From JBBSBL01 sp046330255 (lineage in GTDB: Bacteria; Actinomycetota; Thermoleophilia; Solirubrobacterales; Solirubrobacteraceae): a stretch of 64,000 nucleotides of DNA. Numbering within the stretch: position 1 is the first letter of the stretch; every line of letters begins with the position of its first letter. The notes beneath the pieces are model-generated. The model was not told the origin of the DNA, did no database searches, and was given only the letters and a program-made list of their open reading frames with translations. Positions 48,410 through 56,465 of the stretch are shown piece by piece. A program made the translations under genes and the position numbers. The stretch covers positions 1,488,001-1,552,000 of the forward strand of contig JAXLTC010000001.1 in NCBI GenBank assembly GCA_046330255.1, written 5' to 3'.

Positions 48410-50142
48410 GGGCCGCCGCGGCGCTCGTCGCCGCGGCCCTCCTCGCGCTCGCGGGGCTCGTCCCGTCCGTCCCGGCCCGCGCCGCGGACGCGCCGACCGC
48501 GGCCTCCGGGTCCGGCCGCCGGCCGGACCCGGGGCGGCCGTCTGCGCTGCGCCCGCCCGCGCCGCGGCTGGACCCCGCCCGCGCGACGGCGATCGCGCTG
48601 CGCGACCCCAAGCTCCGCGCCGAGCGCGCGTCCCATCGGGGCTCCTACGGGTACGCGACCCGCGAGGGCGGCCGCTGGAAGGTCGACCTGTGGACGCGGA
48701 AGGGGAGTCAGATCGGCACCGCCTACGTGGACGACGCGACGGGCGCGGTCACGGAGGCGTGGACGGGGTACCAGGTCGCCTGGACGATGGCCCGCGGCTA
48801 TCCGGGGGCGTTCGGGCGCCGCGTGAGCGCGCTGTGGGTCTGGCTGCCCCTGTGCGCGCTGTTCCTGGTGCCCTGGATACCGACCGGACGGGGACGCCGT
48901 GCCCGTCTCCTGCACCTCGACCTGCTCGTGCTCGTGGGAGGCACCTCGGCGGCGTTCGCGGCGTTCAACTCCGCGCGGATAGACCTGATGGTGCCGATCC
49001 TGTTTCCCTGCCTCGCCTACCTCCTGGCGAGGATGCTTCGCCTCGGCTTCCGCCGCGCTCCGGCGGGCGGGCCGCGAGACCCGTGGCGCCCGCTCGTGCC
49101 GCTGCCGTGGCTCGCGGTCGGACTGGTGTTCCTCGTCGGGTTCCGGGTCGGGCTGAACGTCGTGGACTCCAACGTGATCGACGTCGGACATGCGAGCGTC
49201 GTCGGCGCCGATCGCCTGCTCCGCGGCGAGCGGGTGTACGGCGGCTTCCCCAAGGGACTCGAGCGCGGCGACACCTACGGGCCCGTGACCTACGAGGCCT
49301 ACGCGCCGTTCGTCGCCGTGCTGGGCGCCGGGCGTCCTGACGATCTCCCGGCGGCGCATGCCGCGGCGATCGCGTTCGACCTCCTGACGCTGCTGGGGCT
49401 GTTCTGGCTCGGGCGGATGGTCCGCGGCCCCGCCACGGGGCTCCTGCTCGCCTGGTCGTGGGCGACCTTCCCATTCACGCTGTTCGTGGCCAACTCCAAC
49501 GCGAACGACTCGCTCGTCGCGCTGCTCCTCACGTGCGCGCTGCTGGCGGCCGCGCGGCCCGCCGCGCGCGGCGCCGCGGTCGCGGCGGCCGGCCTGGCGA
49601 AGATCGCGCCGCTGGCGCTGGCGCCGCTGCTGGCGCGCGCGCCCGGCCGGGGCTGGCGCGGCCGCGACCTCGGGCTTTACGCGCTCGGCTTCGCGGTCGT
49701 CGCGCTGCTCGCGATGGCTCCGTTCACGGGCGACCCGCTCGCGGTCTGGCGGCGGACGGTCGGGTTCCAGGACGCGCGCGACGCGCCGTTCTCGCCCTGG
49801 GGTCTCTACGGCTGGCCGGACGGCATTCGCACCGGCGTGCAGGCCGCGACGGTGGCGCTGGCGCTGGCGCTGGCTTTCGTGCCGCGGCGGCGGGACCTCG
49901 CCCAGGTCGCGGCGCTGGGCGCGGCCGTGCTGATCGCGCTCCAACTCGGGGTCGTCTACTGGTTCTTCCCATACCTGGTCTGGCTGGTCCCGTTCGCGCT
50001 CGCGGCGATCGTGCTCCGCTTCGCGCCGGAGGAGCGCCCGGCCCCGGCGCGGGTCGCGGATCGCGCGGTCAGGGACCGGCCGGCGCCGGCTCCAGGACGG
50101 GCTCGATCGCGTCGGCCCGCATCGGCTCCGAGCAGCGGATGA
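48406..50142 (+). CDS. Polytopic membrane protein, GT-C glycosyltransferase-like
   Basis: A 578-residue membrane protein. A signal-like first helix (AAALVAAALLALAGLVPSV) is followed by a soluble region of about 95 residues (Tyr/Arg-rich, GYATREGGRWKVDLWTRKG) and then about ten helices. The pattern (GHASVVGADRLLRGERVYGG, YGPVTYEAYAPFVAVLG, NSNANDSLVALLLTCALL) resembles GT87/DUF2029-type mannosyltransferases with an acidic/Asn luminal loop. GTG at 48406 overlaps the gtrA stop. The last 25 residues are Arg/Pro-rich and overlap the YmdB gene on the other strand by 74 bases. Donor and acceptor are unknown. Confidence 0.78.
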   Translation: MRAAAALVAAALLALAGLVPSVPARAADAPTAASGSGRRPDPGRPSALRPPAPRLDPARATAIALRDPKLRAERASHRGSYGYATREGGRWKVDLWTRKGSQIGTAYVDDATGAVTEAWTGYQVAWTMARGYPGAFGRRVSALWVWLPLCALFLVPWIPTGRGRRARLLHLDLLVLVGGTSAAFAAFNSARIDLMVPILFPCLAYLLARMLRLGFRRAPAGGPRDPWRPLVPLPWLAVGLVFLVGFRVGLNVVDSNVIDVGHASVVGADRLLRGERVYGGFPKGLERGDTYGPVTYEAYAPFVAVLGAGRPDDLPAAHAAAIAFDLLTLLGLFWLGRMVRGPATGLLLAWSWATFPFTLFVANSNANDSLVALLLTCALLAAARPAARGAAVAAAGLAKIAPLALAPLLARAPGRGWRGRDLGLYALGFAVVALLAMAPFTGDPLAVWRRTVGFQDARDAPFSPWGLYGWPDGIRTGVQAATVALALALAFVPRRRDLAQVAALGAAVLIALQLGVVYWFFPYLVWLVPFALAAIVLRFAPEERPAPARVADRAVRDRPAPAPGRARSRRPASAPSSG

Positions 50143-50866
50143 GCGCCCCCATCAGCCACGGGTCGTCGTCGGCGGTCTCGAACCGCACGGGCATCCGCGT
50201 CACGAGCGCCTCCAGCGCCTGCTCGCGCCGCACGCCGATCACGCCGCCGCGCGGCCCGGTCATGCCCACGTCGGTGATGTAGGCGGTCCCGCCCGGGAGC
50301 ACGCGCGCGTCGGCGGTCGGGACGTGCGTGTGCGTCCCCACGACCGCGGTGACCCGTCCGTCCAGGTGCCAGCCCATGCCCACCTTCTCGCTCGTCGCCT
50401 CGGCGTGCATGTCCACGATCACGTGGTCGGCGGCCCCCTTCAGCCCGTGCAGGACCGAGTCGATCTCGGAGAACGCCGGCCTGCCGGCGTTCATGTGCAG
50501 GTTCCCGGAGAGCGAGACCACCGCGAGACGGACGCCGTTCCGCTCCACCACGGTCGACCCGTGACCGGGCTGGGAGCGCAGGAAGTTCGCGGGTCGGAGG
50601 ATCCGGGTCTCCTCGTCGAGATACGGGTAGACGTCGCGATGGCGGTAGGCGTGGTTGCCGAGCGTGATCGCGTCGATCCCGGCGGCGAGCATCTCGCGGG
50701 CGATCTTCGGCGTGATGCCGACGCCGCCCGCCGCGTTCTCCCCGTTCACGACCACGAAGTCGGGCTCGAGCCGCTCGCGCAGGCGCGGGAGCAGCGCGAG
50801 CAGCGTGCGCCGGCCGACGCCGCCGACGACGTCGCCGACGAACAGGATGCGGGAGGCGCCGCTCAC
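50069..50866 (-). CDS. YmdB-family metallophosphoesterase (TIGR00282)
   Basis: A 265-residue calcineurin-like phosphoesterase; B. subtilis YmdB hydrolyses 2',3'-cyclic nucleotides. RILFVGDVVGGVGRRTLLAL carries the metal Asp, VVNGENAAGGVGITPKIA the Asn/Glu, TLGNHAYRHRDVYPYLD the GNH motif, VDMHAEATSEKVGMGWHLDG and VVGTHTHVPTADARVLPGGT the remaining His ligands. In most homologues the GNH segment is followed by W-D rather than Y-R. Start GTG at 50866. It is divergent from the AI-2E-type transporter gene. This family is usually next to RNase Y, which is not in the window. Confidence 0.93.
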   Translation of the reverse strand: MSGASRILFVGDVVGGVGRRTLLALLPRLRERLEPDFVVVNGENAAGGVGITPKIAREMLAAGIDAITLGNHAYRHRDVYPYLDEETRILRPANFLRSQPGHGSTVVERNGVRLAVVSLSGNLHMNAGRPAFSEIDSVLHGLKGAADHVIVDMHAEATSEKVGMGWHLDGRVTAVVGTHTHVPTADARVLPGGTAYITDVGMTGPRGGVIGVRREQALEALVTRMPVRFETADDDPWLMGALIRCSEPMRADAIEPVLEPAPAGP

Positions 50867-50880
50867 GTCAGGGAGTGCCC

Positions 50881-50886
50881 CATACT
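50881..50886 (+). promoter_or_regulatory. -10 element CATACT of the AI-2E-type transporter
   Basis: CATACT, a five-of-six match to TATACT, ends 7 bases before the ATG at 50894. Confidence 0.45.
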
Positions 50887-50893
50887 TGGCGGG

Positions 50894-52252
50894 ATGGCAC
50901 GCGATCTGAGCGACGCGCCGACGGAGACGGTCGAGGCGCCGGGGCCGGGCGAGGAGGTCGACTCGCCCGCCACGGCGCAGGCTCCGCCCGCGCCCGCTGG
51001 GGAGGGCGGAGGGGACGCCGCCGGGCCCTCGCCGGCGCGGATCGTCGTCCCGCGCTGGATCCAGCTCGTCGCGCTCCCGCTGGCGCTGGTCTTCCTGTTC
51101 GTGGTCGGCAGCGCGATCGGCTCGGTGCTGATCATCTTCACGATCGCGAGCGTCATCGCGCTGATCCTGAATCCGATCGTCGCGCGCGTCATGAGGCTGG
51201 GCCACGTGCGCCGCGGGATGGCGGTCGGGTTCGTGTACCTCGCGTTCTTCCTGGCGGTGGCGGGGATCGGAGTGCTGCTCGCCAACCCGGTCGCGAACCA
51301 GGTGTCGGCGTTCCAGCGCAACGTGCCCGACCTCGTCGACTCCGCCAACCGCAGCCTCGGCGACCTCCAGGTCTGGCTCGACAACCACGGCTTCAACGTC
51401 CAGATCCGGCGCCAGGGCCAGACCGCGCTGCAGACGCTCGAGGGGAAGGTGCTGCGCAGCTCCGGAGACATCGTGTCCTTCGGGCGCACGCTCCTCCAGA
51501 GCGCGGTCGAGGTCGGCTTCGGCCTGATCCTGATACTCGTCATCTCGATCTACATGCTGCTGTACGCACCGGCCATCGATCGCCTGGTGCGCAACGTGAT
51601 GCCGCCCGGCGACGGGAGCCCGGAGGACGACTATCCGGGCCTCGTGCAGCGGGCGGTCTACTCCTACGTCCGGGCACAGCTGCTCTTCAGCCTGATCATG
51701 GGCGCGAGCGCGGGGCTCGCACTCTGGATCCTCGGCACGGTCGGCATCTTCCCGGAGGGTCGCACCTACGCCCTGTTCTTCGCCGCGTGGTACGGCTTCA
51801 TGGAGTTGATCCCCTACGTCGGCCCGGTGCTCGGTGCGTTGCCTCCCGTGCTCGTGGCCCTGTTCGGCCAGCCGATCGACGCGCTGTGGGTCGGCCTCAC
51901 GTTCGTCGCGCTCCAGCAGTTCGAGGGCCATGTGGTCGCACCGCAGGTGTTCGGCCACACGCTGCGCATCAACCCGCTGGTCGTGATCTTCGCGCTCCTG
52001 GTGGGAGCCGAGATCTACGGGATCGTCGGAGCGCTGCTCGCGCTGCCGCTGGCGGCGATCGCGCGCGAAACCGTCGTCTACCTGCGCCGGCACCTGGTGC
52101 TGGAGCCCTGGGGGACGCTCTCGCCGCTTGCGCTGGCGGGACGCCGGCACCCGCCGCCGCGCTGCCGCTCGTGCGGCGCGCCCCTGCGCGCGGGCGCCGA
52201 CGCCTGCGACGACTGCGGCGAGCCGGCGCCGGCCGGGCCGGCGTCCGGGTAG
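50894..52252 (+). CDS. AI-2E/PerM family transporter with C-terminal zinc ribbon
   Basis: A 452-residue membrane protein of the AI-2E transporter (PerM/YdiK) family. A Pro/Ala-rich N-terminus of about 50 residues precedes seven or eight helices; landmarks are ASVIALILNPIVARVMRLGH, YMLLYAPAIDRLVRNVMPPG, the membrane-proximal GFMELIPYVGPVLGALPPVL and QQFEGHVVAPQVFGHTLRIN with PLVVIFALLVGAEIYGIVG. Unusually, the C-terminus carries CRSCGAPLRAGADACDDCG, a two-CxxC zinc ribbon (about residues 425-443). The transported substrate is unknown; members include Na/H antiporters. Confidence 0.9.
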   Translation: MARDLSDAPTETVEAPGPGEEVDSPATAQAPPAPAGEGGGDAAGPSPARIVVPRWIQLVALPLALVFLFVVGSAIGSVLIIFTIASVIALILNPIVARVMRLGHVRRGMAVGFVYLAFFLAVAGIGVLLANPVANQVSAFQRNVPDLVDSANRSLGDLQVWLDNHGFNVQIRRQGQTALQTLEGKVLRSSGDIVSFGRTLLQSAVEVGFGLILILVISIYMLLYAPAIDRLVRNVMPPGDGSPEDDYPGLVQRAVYSYVRAQLLFSLIMGASAGLALWILGTVGIFPEGRTYALFFAAWYGFMELIPYVGPVLGALPPVLVALFGQPIDALWVGLTFVALQQFEGHVVAPQVFGHTLRINPLVVIFALLVGAEIYGIVGALLALPLAAIARETVVYLRRHLVLEPWGTLSPLALAGRRHPPPRCRSCGAPLRAGADACDDCGEPAPAGPASG

Positions 52253-52255
52253 CCT
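52250..52255 (+). promoter_or_regulatory. -10 element TAGCCT of the ABC transporter, overlapping a stop codon
   Basis: TAGCCT ends 7 bases before the ATG at 52263. Its first three bases are the TAG stop of the preceding gene. Confidence 0.5.
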
Positions 52256-52262
52256 GCGGGCG

Positions 52263-52988
52263 ATGTCCGCCCCGTCCGCCCCCGCGGCGGCGCCCGCGCT
52301 GCGCGCCGCCGGGCTGACCAAGCGCTACGGCGACCGCGCGGCGCTACAGGATGTCTCGTTCGAGGCGTTCGGCGGCGAGGTGGTGGCGGTCATCGGGCCC
52401 AACGGCGCGGGCAAGACGACGCTGCTAACGATGCTCGCCGGGATCCAGCCGCCCACCGCGGGCGAGGTCTCGCGCCCGCCCGGGGAGGTCGGCTGGGTGC
52501 CCCAGCAGCCCGCGGTCTACTCGAAGCTCTCGGTCGCGGAGAACCTGCGCCTGTTCGCGCGCCTCGAGGGGATCTCGCCGCCGGAGGAGGCCGTCGAGCG
52601 GATGCTCGAGCAGACGGGGCTGGGCGACCGCGCGGACGACGAGGTCGGCAGGCTCTCGGGCGGCAACCAGCAGCGGGTGAACATCGCGATCGGGCTGCTG
52701 CGCGCGCCTGAGGTTCTGCTTCTCGACGAGCCCTCCTCCTCGCTCGACCCGCGCCAGCGCGAGCGGCTCTGGGAGTTCATCTCGACGCTGGTCGCCGACG
52801 GGACCGCGGTCATCTTCTCCACCCACAACGTCGGCGAGGCGGAGGCGCACGCCGACCGCGTGCTGGTGCTCGCGGACGGCGAGTTGGTGTTCGCGGGCGG
52901 TCCGGCCGGTCTGGCCGAGACCGTCGGCGGCGAGACGCGGGACTTCGAGACCGCGTTCGTGGCGTTCCTGGCGGCGCGCGGCCACTGA
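52263..52988 (+). CDS. ABC transporter ATP-binding protein
   Basis: A 241-residue ATPase of a drug/lipid exporter-type (ABC-2) system. Walker A GPNGAGKTTLLTMLAG (about 45-60), Q-loop in VGWVPQQPAVYSKLSV, signature LSGGNQQRVNIAIGLL, Walker B EVLLLDEPSSSLDPRQ and switch His in IFSTHNVGEAEAHADR. Start ATG at 52263. The partner permease begins 9 bases after its stop. Confidence 0.95.
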   Translation: MSAPSAPAAAPALRAAGLTKRYGDRAALQDVSFEAFGGEVVAVIGPNGAGKTTLLTMLAGIQPPTAGEVSRPPGEVGWVPQQPAVYSKLSVAENLRLFARLEGISPPEEAVERMLEQTGLGDRADDEVGRLSGGNQQRVNIAIGLLRAPEVLLLDEPSSSLDPRQRERLWEFISTLVADGTAVIFSTHNVGEAEAHADRVLVLADGELVFAGGPAGLAETVGGETRDFETAFVAFLAARGH

Positions 52989-52997
52989 CCCTCGGCG

Positions 52998-54341
52998 ATG
53001 CGCTGGCTGCTGCTCAAGGACGTCCAGATCCTGCGCCGCTCCCCGTTCCTCGTCGGGATGCTGGTCCTGTACGCGGTCGCGATCCCGGTTCTGATCGGCC
53101 TGGCGCTGTCCGGCGGGGGCGGCAAGCCGCGGGTGGCGATCCTGAACGAGGTGCCGCGCTCGGACTACCGGATCGATCTCGGCGGCGAGAACATCGATGT
53201 CGCCAAGTACTCGAACCAGCTGTACCGCTCGATTGAGCCGATCAAGGTCTCGACGCGCGAGCAGGCGCTCGAGAAGGTGCGCTCGGGCGACGCGGTCGCG
53301 GCCCTGATCGTGCCGGAGGACTTCGCGCGCAAGGTCTCGACGGGCCTCAGCTCCCCGCAGGTCGAGGTGATCTACAACGCCGAGAACCCGATCAAGCAGC
53401 AGGCTGTGGAGTCGCTCATCAAGGCCCGCCTCGGCGACGCGAACCTCGCGCTCTCGCGCAAGTTCACCCAGATCGGCGCCGGATACATCGACCTCCTGCT
53501 CAAGGGTGGGACCTTCGACGTGCTCGGGCAGACGCTGGACGTGCTCGGACTCCAGAAGGCCGACGCGATCCTCCAGGCCACGATCGCGGCGCTGCCGCGC
53601 TCCTCCGACGCGCGCCTCCCGCTCCAGCAGGTGCAGCGGTTCGCCAAGCTCGCGGTCGACAACCTCAACCTGTCCGACGCCGCACTGCGCGCGATCGCCG
53701 AGCCGATCCGGGTCAAGACGCACACGCTGGAGGGCAAGCGCGCGTCGCTGAGCGGCTATCTGGTCGCCGTCGCGGTGACGGCCTCGCTGATGTTCGTCGG
53801 GTTGCTGCTCGCATCCGGCCTGCTCGCCCTGGAGCGCGAGGAGCACACGTTCTCCCGCCTCGTCCGCGGCCTCGTCTCGCGAACCGGGCTGATCGCCGAG
53901 AAGACGGGACTGACGGCGCTCTGCTCGATACCGGTCGGGCTCCTGATGCTGGTGATCGTGAGTCTCGTTGCCGGCGCGCTGGACTGGGGGCGGCTGCCGC
54001 AGTGGCTCGCCGGTCTCGCGATCGGCGGGCTCGGGTTCGCCGCGCTCGGCGTGGCGATCGGCGGCGTGGCGCGCGAGGTCCGGGCGGCGTCCCTGCTCGC
54101 CTTCCTGGTCGCGCTCCCGATCGCGTTCCTCGCGCTTGTCCCCAGCGGAGCCGTCTCCCCGGGCCTGTACGACGCGATCCGGGTGATCTCGGCGCTCTTC
54201 CCGTTCAAGCCCGCGCTCGACGCGATGGACTGGGCGCTGAACGGCGCCGATCCCGGGCTGCTGCAGCCGCTCGCGCACATGGCGGCGCTGGTCGTGGCCT
54301 ACGCGGCGATCGCGCGGGTGGCGCTGCGGCGCTTCGGGTAG
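52998..54341 (+). CDS. ABC-2 type permease
   Basis: A 447-residue permease: one N-terminal helix (about 17-38) followed by a large outer domain of about 210 residues (VAILNEVPRSDYRIDLGGEN, AALIVPEDFARKV as in ABC-2 export proteins) and five more helices near 255-440. It forms an exporter with the ATPase encoded just upstream. The outer domain has coiled repeats (RSSDARLPLQQVQRFAKLAV). Substrate unknown; it is a single, homodimeric-type permease gene. Confidence 0.9.
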   Translation: MRWLLLKDVQILRRSPFLVGMLVLYAVAIPVLIGLALSGGGGKPRVAILNEVPRSDYRIDLGGENIDVAKYSNQLYRSIEPIKVSTREQALEKVRSGDAVAALIVPEDFARKVSTGLSSPQVEVIYNAENPIKQQAVESLIKARLGDANLALSRKFTQIGAGYIDLLLKGGTFDVLGQTLDVLGLQKADAILQATIAALPRSSDARLPLQQVQRFAKLAVDNLNLSDAALRAIAEPIRVKTHTLEGKRASLSGYLVAVAVTASLMFVGLLLASGLLALEREEHTFSRLVRGLVSRTGLIAEKTGLTALCSIPVGLLMLVIVSLVAGALDWGRLPQWLAGLAIGGLGFAALGVAIGGVAREVRAASLLAFLVALPIAFLALVPSGAVSPGLYDAIRVISALFPFKPALDAMDWALNGADPGLLQPLAHMAALVVAYAAIARVALRRFG

Positions 54342-54370
54342 GGCCGGCCTCCCCGTGGCCCCGCCGCCCC

Positions 54371-54376
54371 TATCCT
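54371..54376 (+). promoter_or_regulatory. -10 element TATCCT of hemB
   Basis: TATCCT ends 6 bases before the hemB ATG at 54383, which selects that start and indicates a leaderless message for the tetrapyrrole unit. Confidence 0.55.
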
Positions 54377-54382
54377 CCGTCC

Positions 54383-55357
54383 ATGGCCTTTCCCGAGACC
54401 CGCATGCGCCGTCTGCGCCGCACGGCGGCGCTGCGGGGCCTGGTGCGCGAGACGCGCCCGTCGGCCGGGGATCTCGTCCTGCCGCTCTTCGTGCACGCCG
54501 AGCCCGGGCGCGCGCCGATCGACGCGATGCCCGGCGTCGAGCGGCTCTCGATCTCGGCTGCGGTCGAGGAGGCGGGTCGGGCCGCGGCGCTCGGGATACC
54601 CGCCGTGCTGCTGTTCGGGATCCCGGCCCAGAAGGACGACGAGGGCTCGGGCGCCTGGGACGACGAGGGCGTCGTCCAACTCGCGACGAGGGCGATCCGG
54701 GAGGCCCACCCCGAGCTGCTGGTGATCACCGACGTGTGCCTGTGCGAGTACACCGAGCACGGCCACTGCGGGATCCTCGGGCCGGGCGGTCACGTCGACA
54801 ACGACGCGACGCTCGAGCTGCTGGCGCGGACCGCGGCCTCGCACGCCCGCGCGGGCGCCGACCTGGTCGCGCCGAGCGACATGATGGACGGCCGGGTCGG
54901 AGCCCTGCGCGCCGAGCTGGACGCCGAAGGCCACGGCGAGGTGCCGATCATGGCCTACTCCGCCAAGTTCGCCTCGGCGTTCTACGGCCCGTTCCGCGAG
55001 GCGGCCGGGTCGGCGCCCGCGTTTGGCGATCGCCGCGGCTACCAGATGGACCCGGCCAACGGCCGCGAGGCCGTGCGCGAGGCGCTGCTCGACGCCGGCG
55101 AGGGCGCCGACATACTGATGGTCAAGCCCGCGCTGCCGTGCCTCGACGTGATCCGCGCCGTGAAGGAGCGCTGCGGCCTGCCGGTCGCCGCGTACTCGGT
55201 CAGCGGCGAGTACGCGATGCTGAAGGCCGCGGCCGCGAGCGGCGCGCTCGACGAGCGCGACTCCGTGCTCGAGTCGATCACGGCGATCCGCCGCGCCGGA
55301 GCGGACATCGTCATCACCTATCACGCCAAGGAGGTCGCGGAATGGCTCGCTCGCTAG
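54383..55357 (+). CDS. hemB: Delta-aminolevulinic acid dehydratase (porphobilinogen synthase)
   Basis: A 324-residue enzyme that condenses two aminolevulinates to porphobilinogen. The zinc site is intact: DVCLCEYTEHGHCG with Cys119, Cys121 and Cys129. The catalytic lysines are in MAYSAKFASAFYGPFREAA (about 196) and ILMVKPALPCLDVIR (about 248). VAPSDMMDGRVGALRAEL is the remaining signature. It overlaps the siroheme decarboxylase gene by 16 bases, whose AAGGAGG lies in the hemB end. Confidence 0.97.
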   Translation: MAFPETRMRRLRRTAALRGLVRETRPSAGDLVLPLFVHAEPGRAPIDAMPGVERLSISAAVEEAGRAAALGIPAVLLFGIPAQKDDEGSGAWDDEGVVQLATRAIREAHPELLVITDVCLCEYTEHGHCGILGPGGHVDNDATLELLARTAASHARAGADLVAPSDMMDGRVGALRAELDAEGHGEVPIMAYSAKFASAFYGPFREAAGSAPAFGDRRGYQMDPANGREAVREALLDAGEGADILMVKPALPCLDVIRAVKERCGLPVAAYSVSGEYAMLKAAAASGALDERDSVLESITAIRRAGADIVITYHAKEVAEWLAR

Positions 55358-56436
55358 CCCCGGACTCTCGTTCACCGCAACCGAAGGTCCGCACCCGCGC
55401 GGGCGGTTCGGCGGCCCCGCTGGACGACGCCGATCGCCGCCTGCTGAACGCGATGCAGGGCCGGTTCCCGATCGCGCCCCGCCCCTACGCGGCCGTCGCG
55501 GCCCACGCGGAGCTCTCCGAGGAGGAGGCGATGGCGCGCGTGCAGCGGCTCCTGGACGACCGGATCATCCGCCAGGTCACGCCGATCTTCGACACCCGCG
55601 CGCTCGGCTACAGCTCGATGCTGGTGGCGGCGAAGGTGGATCCCGAGCACCCGCACCGGGCGGCGAAGGCCATCAACGCCCACCCGGGCGTCTCGCACAA
55701 CTACCTGCGCAACCACGAGTTCAACATGTGGTTCACGATCGCCGTGGAGCCCGAGTCGCGGCTCGGCCTCCAGGGCACGCTCGAGGTGCTCGCCGCCGAG
55801 GCGGGCGCCACGTCGGTGCGCCAGCTGCCGACGCTGCGGCTGTTCAAGATCCGCATGGACCTCGAGATGGAGGCCGGCACCAAGGAGCTCGCCGGCGCGG
55901 GCATCGCGCAGCCACCCGCCGAGCTCGAGCCCGTGCCCTACGACGAGCGGGACGTCGCGGTGATCCGTGCCCTGCAGGGGGACATGCCGGTCGTCCCGGA
56001 GCCCTACGCCGAGGCGGCCGGGCGCGCCGGACTGGAGCAGGAGCGCTTCCTCGAGCACCTGGACGGAATGCGCGAGCGCGGCCTGCTGCGCCGCGTGGCC
56101 GCGATCCTCTACCACCGCCGCGCCGGTTTCAGCGCCAACGGCATGGGCGTGTGGAAGGTCCCGGAGGACCGGATCGAGGAGACCGGCTGCCGGATGGCCG
56201 CCTTCCGGGGCATCTCGCACTGCTACCAGCGGCCGACCTACCCCGACTGGCCCTACTCCGTCTTCACGATGGCGCACGGGCGCTCCAAGGAGGAGTGCGA
56301 TGCGATCCTCGACGCGATCGCGCGGGACACCGGGATCGAGGAGCGCGTGACGCTCTACTCGTCGACGGAGTTCAAGAAGGTCCGCCTGCGCTACTTCACC
56401 GACGAGCACCGGCGCTGGGAGTCGGAGCACGCCTGA
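55342..56436 (+). CDS. Fused siroheme decarboxylase (AhbA-AhbB-like), Lrp/AsnC-type fold
   Basis: A 364-residue protein of two tandem halves with Lrp/AsnC-like folds, often mislabelled as a regulator. Half one (about 28-175) matches AhbA: RQVTPIFDTRALGYSSML and SHNYLRNHEFNMWFTIAV. Half two (about 195-355) matches AhbB/NirL: RRVAAILYHRRAGFSANGMG then VWKVPEDR and CYQRPTYPDWPYSVFTMAH. In characterised proteins AhbA and AhbB together convert siroheme to didecarboxysiroheme, the route to heme through AhbC and AhbD, or to heme d1 (NirDLGH). Start ATG at 55342, 6 bases after AAGGAGG. Lying between hemB and hemL supports tetrapyrrole work. Confidence 0.88.
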   Translation: MARSLAPDSRSPQPKVRTRAGGSAAPLDDADRRLLNAMQGRFPIAPRPYAAVAAHAELSEEEAMARVQRLLDDRIIRQVTPIFDTRALGYSSMLVAAKVDPEHPHRAAKAINAHPGVSHNYLRNHEFNMWFTIAVEPESRLGLQGTLEVLAAEAGATSVRQLPTLRLFKIRMDLEMEAGTKELAGAGIAQPPAELEPVPYDERDVAVIRALQGDMPVVPEPYAEAAGRAGLEQERFLEHLDGMRERGLLRRVAAILYHRRAGFSANGMGVWKVPEDRIEETGCRMAAFRGISHCYQRPTYPDWPYSVFTMAHGRSKEECDAILDAIARDTGIEERVTLYSSTEFKKVRLRYFTDEHRRWESEHA

Positions 56437-56465
56437 GCGGCGCGCGTCCCCGCCACGGCTCGCCC

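Noticed and set aside
55342..56436. A pair of Lrp/AsnC transcription regulators
   Set aside because: Although the fold is Lrp-like, both halves carry siroheme decarboxylase signatures and the gene lies inside a tetrapyrrole cluster, so an enzyme is the better call.
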